DNA of 64,000 bases from Cycas panzhihuaensis (taxonomy: Eukaryota > Cycadophyta), in assembly GCA_023213395.1 (NCBI GenBank), contig CM041465.1:127107741-127171740 (forward strand), in the 5' to 3' direction. Below, piece by piece: positions 1-12,147 of this stretch. The notes below the pieces were generated by a model. It made no database searches. It was not told the DNA's origin and saw nothing but the letters and a program-made list of their open reading frames with translations. Within the stretch, counting starts at the first letter, position 1. Every line of letters begins with the position of its first letter. A program made the translations under genes and the position numbers.

Positions 1-160
1 ATGATCCCTCTCTCAATATAAACGCAAAAGCTCAATTGAGGAGGCTCATTCTTACCTCCCTATTTTGTGAGACCTACTCTTTTTCTCTCAAGTTTTTTAT
101 TCTCCTATGTTTTCTTTTGTGTATAGTGCATGGAGATGAAGGATGAATCTACTCTTTTCA
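1..160 (+). repeat. Copia-1 5' LTR, last 160 bp
   Basis: The sequence matches positions ~27960-28118 of the Copia-4 5' LTR, including the TATA-like segment near 16-22 and the terminal ACTCTTTTCA at 151-160. The rest of the LTR (about 136 bp judging from Copia-4) lies left of the window. Confidence 0.93.
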
Positions 161-162
161 TG

Positions 163-174
163 TGGTATCAGAGC
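163..174 (+). other. Copia-1 primer-binding site (initiator tRNA-Met type)
   Basis: TGGTATCAGAGC begins two bases after the LTR end. This is the standard plant copia PBS, complementary to the 3' end of initiator tRNA-Met, where minus-strand cDNA synthesis starts. Confidence 0.93.
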
Positions 175-2228
175 TTGCTTCCTTTATATTCCTTACTTGT
201 ACTTGTAATCCATGTGGGGAAGGAGATTATGAAAGTAGATTTAGAAATATTTTTAAGTTTTTATTGTAGCATAATTAATATTATTTATTTTCCCTTTATC
301 TTTTATAGGTTTAGAAGCATAATACAAGGAGTTATAAGGCCTAAAGATTCTAATCCTTTAGTAGTCATTTATGCATATCTCATTCTTTTTTTCTTTTCGC
401 TCTTTTTATCTATTTAATAAGGGAAAATACTACCAAAATTTTCTAACATTTAAAGAAATGTTTGTAAGGGGAGGTTCTACCCACTTCTTTAAAGAATTTA
501 GAGTCATTTAAAATATCTATTATTATATGCTCTTACCTTGCCCACATCAGGATCCTAGTGATCAAAAAATGATGAAAATTTTATAAGGTATCATGTGTTA
601 ATGAGATATTTACAAGCTGAATTTTCTATAGAAATAAAATCCACTTACTAAACTTCATAGGTCTGCCAAAAATTATATAGAGCTCCAATTTACCTAATTC
701 TAATTTCTAAATATGCAGCTTTGAGTCTAGTTCCTAGTGCAAAAAATGACACCTAATTTCATTGTTGTATGAGAAAGTTATTATTATTTTAGTGAATAAT
801 AGTTATTTTTAATAAGAATTTTAGAAAAATATATTTTGTCTATTTTGTGGGACTACCAAAAATTTTGTAGAACTCATTTTGATCTAATTCTACTTCCCAA
901 AGATGCGGCTCTGAGTCTAGTCTATAGAACAAAAACTAGCACTCAGTTTTGTTATTACAAGAGAATGTTATTATTGTTTTAGTAAAGACTGCTTTTTTAT
1001 AAAAAAAATAAAAAACAAGTGAGGAAAATTTATTCCTTTTTATAAGGCTTAAAATCTCATTGTAAAAGTGAGTAAAAAAACACCTAAATTAGAGCAATAT
1101 CTAATGTTCTCATTCACTTATTAGAATTTCATTTTAGCACTCAAAATCACTTCAAGCAAGCACTCCAAAGGCACTCCAAGTAAGCACTCCAAAAGCATTA
1201 TATTTTTAGTTATATATATGTTTGATGTAAATTTGATAATCTTTTTACTCTCCCTAAAAGGAATGCATCATGCACATTATTTTCTTCTATCTTGTACCTA
1301 TTCACATACTTGATAAGGTTGAGATACCTTGGTTGGAAAAATGTCATACCATAAAAAAGGTGTGGGTTTCAAGTTGGGACTTAACTAAACTAGAATACTA
1401 CTGAGGTTTGGTTATCCATATCATCATGCCTCAATCAGATCATCCTAATAACCAATTGAGAAAATTAAAACTTTAATACAAAATTAAAATATACTTAGTC
1501 TAATATTTATCATAGCCATGGGTATACATATACCACTCTTTAGAAGAGGTACATAGTTGCTTGTTAGTGAACTAGGTAAGGATTGGGAGTACCTTAGCTT
1601 TATTATAACTCAGATTTCATCACTAAGTATAATTGTAAGTATTGTGGATGAAGGCCAACTTAATTCTAATAAAACCTTAGGCATCCCTTCAACAATCTTA
1701 ATTATATATTAGACATAAGTTAAAGTTTATTTGGTTGATTACACATCCTACATTTGAGTTTAAAGTTATGTACATCTAATGATGTCAACTTCTATATTGT
1801 CTTACAATCTTATATATTAATCACATACTTATTTGTAAAATGTGATCCATAATGTAATCATAATCATAATGTTTCTCATATTTTTACTACATTAAGTTAA
1901 TATTTTCCACAAGTGTTAGTGGTCAATTTTCATCATAATGCTTCTCATATTCCTACAGCATCAGGTTAATATTTGCCACAAGTGTTGGTGGCCAATTTTC
2001 ATTATAATGCTTCTCATATTCTTATTGTGTCATGTTAATATTAGTCATAAGTGTTGATGACTTTTCTCTAAGTTGCTCCCTTCATCTTTGAGCAACCATT
2101 CTTACCTCTTTATTCTCCATTCTGTTATACTACTTCATTACATCTCTGATTTGTAAATAGGGATTGATCATTTATTAGCATCACTTTTATAAGTTTGTTG
2201 TTTATTTCTTCCCTTCTCAAAAGACATC
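175..2228 (+). other. Copia-1 long untranslated leader (~2 kb)
   Basis: No coding frame is supported here. The sequence is collinear with the Copia-4 leader (28133-30145), which shows that it belongs to the element. Within it the phrases around 1860-1920, 1930-1980 and 1995-2050 are three imperfect repeats of about 70 bp (cataatgcttctcatat motif), also present in Copia-4 at ~29855-29975. A 95-codon open frame at 130-417 crosses the LTR end and PBS, so I do not regard it as a gene. Confidence 0.8.
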
Positions 2229-3190
2229 ATGTCTTCACAGTTTAAACAAAATGTGAACTATATTCTTAAAGAGAAAGAAAATTGGGACATGTGGTTCACT
2301 GGTGTTAGAAATGCTATAAAGTATAAAGGTCTTTAGAGAGATCACTTGTAACTTAGACCAATTATTACTGCCACTGCTCGAAGCCTACCTCTAGAGCAAC
2401 TCCTCTAACTCTTCTTGTTGATGCAGCAAGCAAATTCTGATAGGAATTTGATGATTATAAAATTCATTCAGGGATATTTGTTGTTATTGATTATTCCCTA
2501 TATAACCTCATTGATAAATCCATACATGATATAACATGGAAAGTTCTTGAAGTTCTCAAGAAGAACTTTGACACTAAATTAGACTTGGAATTTGTCCACT
2601 TAGTGCTAAAGATAAAGAAATTAAAAATGTAAAAAGGACACACAAGTGAGACAATCAATATCCTTTATCCCATCAAGCATACCATCAATAAAGACTTGGG
2701 ACTTAATATATTACATGGGCTTTTTTGATTTAGTTATGTCTTTATATCCTAGATTACAAAAATCTACTAAAAAGTCTTCAATCTAGTGGCAACTTGAAGA
2801 CCCTAAACTTTAAGGCTCTTGCTAATAAGTTCATCAAATTTGATAAGACCTTTGATACTAACTTTGTCACTACATCAAATATAATTGGTATTGCTTTTGA
2901 AGTGGAAGAAGATCTTTTTTATACTAGAAATCAAGGTCAATCCTCTCATAGAGGTGGTAATTCTCATAGAAGAGGCAGAAGTAGATAACAAGGATAATGT
3001 CATCATGGTCAATAAGCTTCTCAACACTAATACAAATAGTCTTAAGACAAAGGCCAAACTAATCAACCTAGACCTAGATCTAACAATCAGAGACAATCCA
3101 ACCAACCCAATATTTCTTATGGGACTAGAAATTAAATAATTATGTGCTAAAGGTATCATAGAAAAGGACATTATGCCAAAAATTACAAAA
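2229..3190 (+). pseudogene. Copia-1 gag (capsid/nucleocapsid), decayed
   Basis: The ATG at 2229 aligns with the Copia-4 gag ATG at 30146, and the following residues (SSQFKQNVN) are kept. The body has several stops. The zinc knuckle near 3145-3190 has lost two of its three cysteines: where Copia-4 reads MCQRCNRRGHYAKNC, this copy has a stop for the second Cys-flanking Gln, Tyr for the second Cys and Tyr for the last Cys. All are C>T or G>A changes. Gag would package the element RNA in cytoplasmic particles; this copy cannot. Confidence 0.85.
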
Positions 3191-3199
3191 CTTCCACCA

Positions 3200-5040
3200 A
3201 TAAACTATCAAGTTATCAATAACACTATGATACACATAATATTGATAATACTTCTTTCAAAGATATTTTTGGTGGAACGTAATTTGCTCATGCACACCTT
3301 CAAAGAATTGGGGTCACTTCATCAAATGTTATTAATAGAACAACTAAGTATATTGAAGTATATTATAGTTATGTTTATTTACTTTTGCCTTCACCACTTA
3401 GAGTTATCAATAGTGCTATCTTAAATACTTCATCTTGGATCATGGATATTGGAGCAACACAACATATGACTTACCATCACCAATTCTTTTAGGATTTTAA
3501 CTCTAAAGTTCATGGTATTGTACCCATGGCTGACAAATCATCTTAGCAAGTCGAAGGACTTAGAATTGTTTATTTGAAACTCCAAGGCCTTCTAGATTTT
3601 ACCCTTATTGATGTTTTATATATTCCTACTATGAAGTAGAACTTGCTCTCCCTATCTACCCTTGTCTCTCATGGATTTATTTGAGTGTAACTACTAATAA
3701 TTAAACTCTTTGTGTCATTCACCCACCTTCAAATGTTATAGTTATGACCAAAATTCTTAATTGTAAACTTTTTTGCCTAACTAGCTTACTATCCTCTGAA
3801 GTTAACTATGTTGATAATGACTACTTTTACCACAACCATGACTTCTTAAAAGTTATCCCAAGTGGCCCTATGGCATGCTTGTCTAGGCCATATTAAAATT
3901 GATTGTTTAAAAGAACTACATAATACTCTTCTTGGTATATCTAAGCTCTCCTCTAAGCCCATCAAATGTGAAACATGTATCATTTCTAAATCTCAAAGAT
4001 AACCCTTTCCTCATAGTTAGTAGAAATCTAGTCAATCTTTGTAGCTTGTACACTCATATATATATAATCATATGTTTATTTCTTCTCTCAAATAAAAGTA
4101 GTACTATATTACTTTTATTGATTATTTTACCAAGAAAGTATGGGTTACTTTTCTTTTAAAGAAAGATGAAGCCTTTTCTATATTTCAAACTTTTAAGGCC
4201 TGTGTGTAGAATGAATTAGGATTCAAGAAACATGGAATTAATGGCATTAGTACATCCTCAATGAGTTTGAATCATACTTACACAACTATAATATCAAACA
4301 TCAGATTATTATTGCAGGCATACCCCAATAAAATGGAGTTACTAAGCACATGAATAGGACTATCATGAACATGGCTCGTGATATGCTAGTATACAAGAAT
4401 GTCCCTATCTATCTTTGGGTCGAGGCTATTTAGAGTGTCATGTATTGCATCAACACTTTTAGTCCCTCTAGGATCAACTCCTCTCCACATGAAATATGAT
4501 ATAGAGAAACCCCCTCTATCTTCTACTTTAAAATGTTTGGCTCTACTTGTTATATTTATATTTTAGAGAAATACAAAAATAAACTCTAGGATAGAGCCCT
4601 AAAAGGTATCTTTGTCAGATATCCTATGGACAAAAAGGGGTATCAAATTTTTATACCTTTACAATACAAAATCATCATCACTAGAGATGTTATCTTTGTA
4701 GAGACTAAAGATTAATTGCTCAAACTTGATTCCAAGATGCCTTCGTACCAATTTAATAATGGTGCTAAATTTGATGTCCATATTCCAAAATCTAAGGGGG
4801 GAGATACTCAATAGTTTCTCAAAATCATAAAATCTAATAATAGACCCTTAGAGGATACAAGTTATGACTTCAAGCCGATGTGTACACATCAAATACTATC
4901 ATTTGAGAATAGCTAAGTTAATAAAGGTAAAGTAATAGTAGAAGGACCACCTCCTCTAACATTAATGGCTGGCCCATCTTCTCTAACACCGTTAACTTCT
5001 TATGTGCTAAACATTTTACATGATCCTTTTTAAGATCAAA
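3200..5040 (+). pseudogene. Copia-1 protease and integrase, decayed
   Basis: Near 3434-3490 the protease motif WIMDTGATHHMT appears as WIMDIGATQHMT (Thr>Ile in the active-site triplet). The integrase follows from ~3850: the GHIKID zinc-region phrase, then YYITFIDYFTKKVWV (Asp>Tyr in the usual FIDDF), then a core with the first catalytic Asp region (HLDICGP in Copia-4) turned into HSYIYNH. The RTDN block near 4240 is disrupted. Many stops are present. The region ends in a linker matching Copia-4 32600-33000. Confidence 0.85.
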
Positions 5041-5199
5041 ATAAAGACTAAGAGGCTATGGAAATGAAAACCTCATTCCCAACTTGAGGTTTTTGTAAAT
5101 CCTACCAGCTACATAAGAATGTGTAACCTGATAAGGTAGGCAAATTGGCACTAGAAGTGCCCATAGAGCAAGGATGTATGAATCACTTTCCATTGACCT

Positions 5200-6745
5200 T
5201 GAACCAGTAGAGCTACACCTTGCTCTCAATTAAGAGCCCCTAACATACCAAGAAGTTACAAAGCATATAGCTTGGAGAAATTCTATGAATGAAAAGTACC
5301 AATCTCTTATCAAGAACAATACATGGGAGCTCGTTGATCTACCACTTGGAAGAAAGGTAGTTTAAAACAAATGGGTGTTCAAAAATAAGTATAGTTCATA
5401 TGGCATCCTATAGAAACATCAGGCAAGATTGGTAGCAAAAGGATTCACACAAAGAGAGGGTATCAACTACACTAAAATATTTGCTCCTATAACTAAGTGG
5501 CCTATAATCATAACTCTTATAGCCTTAGTTGCTTAATAGGGTTAGAAAATCCACCAACTCGATGTTAAGACTATATTGCTCAATGGTGACCTTAAAGAAG
5601 AAATTTATATGGCTCAGCCAAAAGGATACAAGATTGTTAGTCAGAAGCATAATATTTGTAGGCTGAAAAAGTCCTTATATAGCCTAAAATAAGTCCATCG
5701 TGCTTGGTTTACTAAGTTGTCTAAAAGAATGAGGTAAATTGGATATGAGGTTTATGACTATCAAGATATTAATGTAACACTATTCATCAGGCACCAAAAT
5801 GATAAAGTCACTTACCTCTTAATCTTTATGGATGATATGTTAATAACATAGAATAGTGAATAGGTAATTAGCCAGCTGAAGAAGCACCTTACTAAAACTT
5901 TAGAATTGTCTAACCTTGGGTTGATAAAATATTAATTGCAAATTGAAGTAACTTAAAAGAATGTCAAAATCTTTCTCTCTTAAGAAAAATATATCAATGA
6001 TCTTCTAACAAAGTTTCAATTGGAAGATGATTGACTAGTGGCTACAACTATGGAACCTAATATTAAATCAGTTGATGGTGATACTAGAGAGGTATACACA
6101 ATACTCTATAAGAATCTTAAAGGTAGTCTCATCTATACTACTAACCTAAGACTAGATATTGCACATTGTATAGGTATTCTTGCAAGATTTATGATAAATC
6201 CTAAGTAGAATCACTGGAAGACTACAATACAAGTGTTGAGGTACCTAAAGACAACTAATAAATATGGTTTATTATATAAACCTAATACATAATATAAGCT
6301 TTATACATATATAGACTCTGAATTTATCAGAGATAAAGACATAGGAAGATCTAGGTTAGGGTATGTAATATTTCTTGGAACACCACTAATATCATGGAGA
6401 TCCAGATGGTAGAAGATAGTTGTAGACTCAACTACTGAAGCTGAATATATTACTGCTTCTGAGTCAAGTAAGGAGATAATATGGCTTACAAAATTATTTA
6501 ATATATTGAATACCACCTAAACAATTTCTACTAGTTTACATGTGGATAATCAGTCTACAATCTAAATGACTAAAAATTTTATATTTTATGGTCGTACTAA
6601 ATATATAAGTACAAAAGTTTACAGGATTAGAGAACTAGTTCATGATAACATAATTCAACTGGAGTACTAATCCATAGTAGATCAAGTGGACGATATCTTT
6701 ACCAAACCACTAAAGAGGGTGAAGTTTGAATAGTTTTGAATGCAA
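5200..6745 (+). pseudogene. Copia-1 reverse transcriptase and RNase H, decayed
   Basis: The RT is readable: ARLVAKGFTQREG near 5425, QLDVKT near 5560, EEIYMAQPKGY near 5600, and the catalytic box FMDDML near 5827 with both aspartates kept, followed at once by a stop. RNase H continues to ~6745 with YTTNLRLDIAH (near 6130), the STTEAEY catalytic Glu block (near 6430) and the C-terminal DIFTKPL phrase (near 6690). At least a dozen stops lie in frame. It is collinear with Copia-4 33160-34620. Confidence 0.87.
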
Positions 6746-7207
6746 CTCAGCCTTATGACCTTTATATCCAACTGATTTAAAGAGATGACAATAGGACCAT
6801 CATACTCTGTCTCATTCGTGAAAACTACTTATGGGTGTAGAAGGATAATAGTAAGTATCTACTCTATCCTATTCATAAAATCCCTTGTGGGCATGAAAGG
6901 ATAAGGGATGCATCATTTTGGAAAATCAAAACCTTTGAAAACCTAAAAGCGCATGGGGGATGACAAATTGGTATATAAAGATATAGTAGATTTTAGATAC
7001 AAAATTCATTATATTGATTAGCTATCTAACTTAATTTAAAGAGTTACTTGAGCTAGGCTACTAGATTAGAAAGTCTATAGGTTTTCTTCCCCATAAGGGT
7101 TTCCCATAAAAGTGTCATAGTAGTTTGCTTTATAAGAGCCTCAAATAAAGACCTCATAGGATAGAATAAAATAAGATGAAATGACCTTCTACCATTAAGG
7201 GGGAGAT

Positions 7208-7466
7208 TGAAATGGGTTAATATCACAAGGTCATTACATTAGTTGATTATTCCTAAAAAGGGTCTTAAGGAAACTTTAAATTAGATCACTTAACTGAAAT
7301 GCATTTTCATGTGCATTATGTATAATTTTATTTCACCTAACTCTAATGCTCCCTCTCTCAATATAAAAGTAAAAGCTTAATGGAGGAGGCTCATTCTTAC
7401 CCTCTTGTTCCCATGTTTTCCTTTGTATATAGTGCATGGAGATAAAGGATAGATCCACTATTTTTA
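7208..7466 (+). repeat. Copia-1 3' LTR with adjacent polypurine tract
   Basis: The polypurine tract AAGGGGGAGA (7197-7206) directly precedes the LTR start TGAAATGGG. It aligns with the 296-297 bp Copia-4 LTRs but is 259 bp long, because about 39 bp (the cattttgtgagagctac block) are missing after ~7401. That block is present in its own 5' LTR at 59-98, so it was lost after insertion. The end TTTTTA at 7466 corresponds to the canonical CTTTTCA. Confidence 0.9.
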
Positions 7467-9605
7467 TATAAGTCCCAATATTTTGGTTAGAAACATCACT
7501 CCTAAGGAAGCTTGGTCAGGACTGAAACTAACTATTATATACTTGAAGACATTTGTATGAATTATATATAAACTTGTTCTAAAAGGGAACAAAAAGAAGC
7601 TTGATGATAAGAGGCTAAAATATATCTTGCTTAGCTACATACCTAATTACAAAGCCTACAAAGTGTTTTATATTATTGGAAACTAATCATACACAACTTA
7701 GGGCGTAATATTTATAGAAGTTACACAGGACCTAAATTTACCCTAAATTCAATTTATAGTAGCACATAAAATTGGTATGCCTTAAGTACCTCTTGGATAA
7801 ATTATAGAATCACTAGTACTAGCTACATTCTATACACTAGATCTTTCATTAATTCCAGTAGCCTCCACTTCTACCACATAGGCAAACATAACTATGCCAT
7901 CTATTTTAATTGATAACCTTCAAGTGGAAGCCACCAGCATTTAACCATATCCTAGGTAGGTTCAATAGTTATTAAAGGATGCTCATCCTCCTCCCACAAC
8001 TACCAAAAGTCCTTTAAAGATTAGATACTCTACAAATTTTGCCTGAATGGCACATATCTTTAAAACCCTTGATCCTTACATATTTGAGGAGGTAGTCAAT
8101 GACTAAATATAGAAAGTAGCTATGGATGAAGAGATGACCTGCATCATAAAAAATAAAACTTAGAAGTTGACTGAATTACCACCTAGGAAAAAGACAATTG
8201 ATTGTAGATGGCTATATAAAACTAAATTCTATATAGATGGAACCATCGAGCTTTACAAAGCTTGTCTTGTAATAAAATATTTCAAACAATATGATGGGAT
8301 TGACTATGATAAGACCTTTACATTGGTGGCTAACATAACCACATTCTATTTGGTAATATTACTTGTAGCCCAATTCAACTAGCTTATTTACTAAATGGAT
8401 GTAAAGAGTGTTTTTCTCAATGGAGAGCTCATAGAAGAGGTTTTCTTGAAGCAACCTCTTGACTATAATGTTCTAGGCTAAGAAAACTTAGTTTACAAGC
8501 TCATGAAAGCCCTATATAGACTAAAGTAGGTACTGCATGCTTAGTATGTAAACATTGATATCTTCCTTATTTACTATGGATTTAATTAGTCACCCTTTGA
8601 CCTAGACTTATACATTCAGGTTAGAGATAACTTGATCATAATCATTATTTTCTTTGTGGATGATATAACAATCATAGGTAATTACACCAAAGACATAGCT
8701 TAGCTTCAATCAGAACTAACAACCAACTTTAAGATGATAGATCTTGGGTTACTTCATTATTTCTGTGGAATTAAGGTTTTATAAGAACCAAGCCACATTC
8801 TCCTATCTCAAACAAAATATGCCACTGAGCTCTTACAAAGATTTAGTATGAAAAATTGTAATCTAATACCAATTCCTATAGAAATAGGAATTAGGCTAAA
8901 CCTAGAAGAGCATGGAAAGTTAATTGATCCCATTTTTTATCGACGATTAGTTGGGAGCCTCATCTATCTCATCCACACTTGACCAGACATATCATATACA
9001 ATTGGGATCTATTCTAGGTATATGTTATAGCCTAAATCATCCCATTAGAAAGTCATAACTAGGATTCTCAAATACATTCACAACATAAATCAATTTGGTC
9101 TTGAATACAACCAAACTGACTCTCCTATCCTAAAGAGACATAAAGATACTGACTGGGTAGGTTACCGAGACACTCGCCATTTAACTTCAAGATATTATTT
9201 TGATATGAACTTAGTTGCACTCTTATGGAGTTGTAAGAAGTAGCCAAATATTGTCTTTTCTTCCATCGAAATTGAACACAAAGTAGTTGTCCATGCTACA
9301 ACAGATTTGATTTGGTTCAGAAGGACTTTTGCTAAGCTTAGACTTTAATAATATGCACCCACCATTCTCTATTATAATAATTAAAGTGTATTGAATATGA
9401 TAAAGAATTTAGTTTTCCATTCTAAAAGTAAGCACATTAAGGTCCATAATCACTTTATCCATGAGTATGTATAAAATAAAGAAGTTGATCTCATGTAGTA
9501 GCTAATTAAGGACTAGGTTATAGATATCTTTACCAAAGCACTTGGTAAACCAAAGTTTGAATGATTTTGATATGACCTCGACATCAAAATAAATGAAGAT
9601 ACTAT
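7467..9605 (+). pseudogene. Copia-2 pol remnant: integrase C-end, RT, RNase H
   Basis: The frame opens in the integrase C-terminal region (TPKEAWSGLKPTI near 7500, then KKLDDKRLKYILL near 7590). RT begins near 8100, with a 71-codon open stretch at 8167-8382 (DCRWLYKTKF, GIDYDKTFT), then MDVKSVFLNGELIEEVFLKQP near 8395 and an intact FVDD box near 8655. RNase H runs to ~9580 (RRLVGSLIYL near 8945, KSKHIKVHNHFIHE near 9430, IDIFTKALGKPKFE near 9520). About 20 stops interrupt it. It is a different family from Copia-1. Its 5' half is missing, probably beyond the left edge behind Copia-1. Confidence 0.88.
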
Positions 9606-9615
9606 TAAGGAAGGG

Positions 9616-9900
9616 TATTAAAACATTGTAATGATACTTTTATTTTTATGTGTATTATGTATATATTATAAACTATAGGTAACCCTTATTATAAATTTAA
9701 TCTTATTTTAGAATCATGTCGGGTACACCATATGTGCTATTAAGTCAACCAATGATATTCATGTAAATATTGGTATAATGATTATAAATTAAACTCCACC
9801 TAACTTATTTGTATATTGATTTTGAGTTTATGTGGAAGCTCTACTATTTTGAAGCCTCACATGGTGACTAATTTGCTTGTGAATCATTGCAAATCATTAT
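9616..9900 (+). repeat. Copia-2 3' LTR, start visible, end not resolved
   Basis: A purine stretch AAGGAAGGG (9607-9615) is followed by TATTAAAACATTG, which looks like a decayed TGTTAAAAC LTR start just after the RNase H end. No second copy exists in the window, so the 3' boundary is a guess. Confidence 0.5.
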
Positions 9901-11400
9901 TCTATTGTTATTTTGAATGTTTATTATATCATTTCAATTGTTTAGCCTTGTTTTGTGAAATATGCATATAGATTTTAGATCTTGAATAAGTTTTAATGTA
10001 AGTAAGGAAAGTATGGATTTGATGTTGTAGTTATAATTTACTTTATCCCATGCTAAAATAAAACATATTTCCCTTTAAAAATAGTAAATAGATAGGTAGT
10101 TAAGGAGGTGAGAATAAGGTGGGAAAACTAGAAAGTATAAGTACTTGAAATCACTCCTTAATGATGTTAAGTTATTATTTTATATTACCACTTTTAACCC
10201 TTAATATGTCAATCCTCTCTTTTACCAATAAATCAACAAGCAAAGCATGTAAACCAAATATAAATAAGAGATAAGTATAAAAGAGAGTTAAACTAACTAT
10301 CAAAATCATTAATAAATAGTTCAATAAAATGCACCTTGATGGTATTTACCAAATGTATAATGAAATAAGAAGCCTATCCACTGTATCTGAGAAAAAAATT
10401 AGAAAACACTAATTAAGACATCTACTAAAACCTATAAAAATTATCCAATAACAAAGCACATATAATGCCAAAATGATTCTAAACAACGCATGAAATTTTA
10501 CCAATAAAATCCCAATATAGGATTATTAAACATATGGAAATTCTAGTAGCATTTCTGCTACAAGTGAAATTTTTCCAACAAGGTGACAAATATAATCCAC
10601 TTGGTAATACTATATAACAAATGTCAACTGAAAAGGAATTAAGCTAAAATTAAATAATTCTAAGAAACTTAAGCAACTTCAATGGGTACACTAAAATAAT
10701 TTCTAAGAAATATTATAAATACCATACTAAATATTATTAAGAAAGAGATAACATATCATTGTTATTGCCTAAACTATTTTGAGTACCAATCCAAATAATA
10801 GGAAAGTGTACAAGTCATGGGTGTAATCCACATATATAAATTAGGATACCCTAGTCTATTTACTGCACTATGAATGACTCTTTGATTGGTACATATGTTT
10901 AATCAATAGAACAAATTGCTTTTTCTAGAGGGCAAACTAAGAGATGATGGGTGAAGGCTAGATAAGAGAAGGTAGGCATAATGATAACTTGTTTCTTATT
11001 AGTAATCGATAAATATACAAATATTTACATTAATACCAACATAAGAAATGGATCCACATATTGTATATTCTCAACACTTGATATTAAGGATAATGTAATG
11101 TAATTAACTTAGCTAAACTATCATTCACATATCATTTAAGACTAAGTTTTGAGAGTAAAAGAGCAATGAATAATCAGATTATACATATAAGCCATAATGC
11201 AAAATATCCCCAAATTTTTAAAGAACTAACTTGTTCATCAATAAGTTATCAAATGTGTTTCATAACTTGTTGGAAACAAATGAAATTATTTACTAAAATT
11301 TAAAAGAATAGGATTACCTATGAAAATGACTTATATAATTCTTGTTTGCTTAGGACAAGGCTTCGACCCAATATAAAGAGGACAAGGAATTAGATAGTTA
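9901..11400. other. AT-rich interval, no gene recognised
   Basis: I see no frame longer than a few tens of codons, no LTR ends, PBS or polypurine tract, and no match to other parts of the window. It is probably very old repeat sequence. Confidence 0.5.
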
Positions 11401-11404
11401 AAAG

Positions 11405-11600
11405 CATTTGTCCTGAAATAGTCACCAAAGTGTCTTCAAGCCCTCTTTTTTTATTCATTACCACCTTACTTCTATTTATTCCAGTTTTAAAGATATATTA
11501 CAAATTATGGATAAAATATCCATGCTCTTCTTTACTCTTATCCTTACTTACTACTATTTCAATCTTAAATTTAAGGAAAGCTCTAATTTGGATATGCAGG
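11405..11600. repeat. Short dispersed repeat, copy 1 (mate at ~43655-43850)
   Basis: The phrase ACCAAAGTGTCTTCAAGCCC and the following ~190 bp (ttattcattacc, ataaaatatcc, ccttacttactactatttca) match 43655-43850 in the same order and orientation. The identity of the parent element is unknown. Confidence 0.65.
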
Positions 11601-11851
11601 GATTTGAGTATAATCTAGTATAAGATAAAAATATAAGGATAAAGATAAAACTATTTTGCTAAGATCTTTAAAGTTCCCAACATGTTATTTATTTACGGAC
11701 TGAATTGGCCACATCTGAATATAAATAGACATAAAAAAATCATATTGATTGATTGATTTTTTTTATATATTTTGGATTTATTTTTTATCATGTTATTTGA
11801 TTCAATTCATGGTTACTCAATATTATCTTCTCGATGAAATGAACCTCTAGA

Positions 11852-12140
11852 GATAAGGTTTACAAAATTGTTATTGATAATGGTAGCTATTAGAATATGG
11901 GTTTTAATGAGATGGTGGAAAAACTAGGCTTATATTATGAAAGATATTCTACTTCCTACCAAATTTCTTGGGTTAAAAAAGGGAGTGAGGTATTTATAGA
12001 TAATATGTATTTGGTAAAATTTACCATTAGGAATATATATCGAAATGAGGTATAATGTAATGTTCCTCCAATGAATGCATACCATGTATTATGAGGGGGG
12101 CCATGATAGTATGATAGGAGTGTATATTATGATAGAAGTT
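11852..12140 (+). pseudogene. Gypsy (chromovirus-type) aspartic protease scrap
   Basis: Read on the plus strand this gives DKVYKIVIDNGS, then NEMVEKLGLYYERY, SYQISWVKKGSEVFI and NVPPMNAYHVL. That is the retropepsin region of plant chromoviruses; the usual active site is IDGGS and here Asn replaces the first Gly. It resembles the Gypsy-D protease at 59.1-59.35 kb (opposite strand). A few stops occur. No RT follows, because the sequence passes into the presumed 5' end of Tat-B. Confidence 0.72.
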
Positions 12141-12147
12141 GTTTTAC

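Larger units (their letters stand above)
1..7466 (+). mobile_element. Copia-1: decayed Ty1/copia LTR retrotransposon, 5' end cut by window
   Basis: This is an old full-length-type copia element. The visible order is 5' LTR end, tRNA-Met-type PBS, ~2 kb leader, gag, protease, integrase, RT, RNase H, polypurine tract and 3' LTR, which is the copia order (integrase before RT). It matches Copia-4 (27822-35361) along its whole length, and that match was used to place domains and ends. Every domain carries stops or frameshifts, largely CAA/CAG/TGG turned into stop. The 3' LTR ends at 7466, and the sequence beyond reads as the integrase of another copia (Copia-2), so this element probably sits inside it. 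The left junction is outside the window. Confidence 0.95.

Noticed and set aside
163-174. tRNA-like sequence TGGTATCAGAGC (also at 14755, 28121 and, changed, 35455 and 52839)
   Set aside because: These are primer-binding sites complementary to a tRNA 3' end; no cloverleaf surrounds them.
130-417. 95-codon plus-strand open frame
   Set aside because: It spans the LTR end and PBS of Copia-1, is hydrophobic from T-rich codons, and is not kept in Copia-4.
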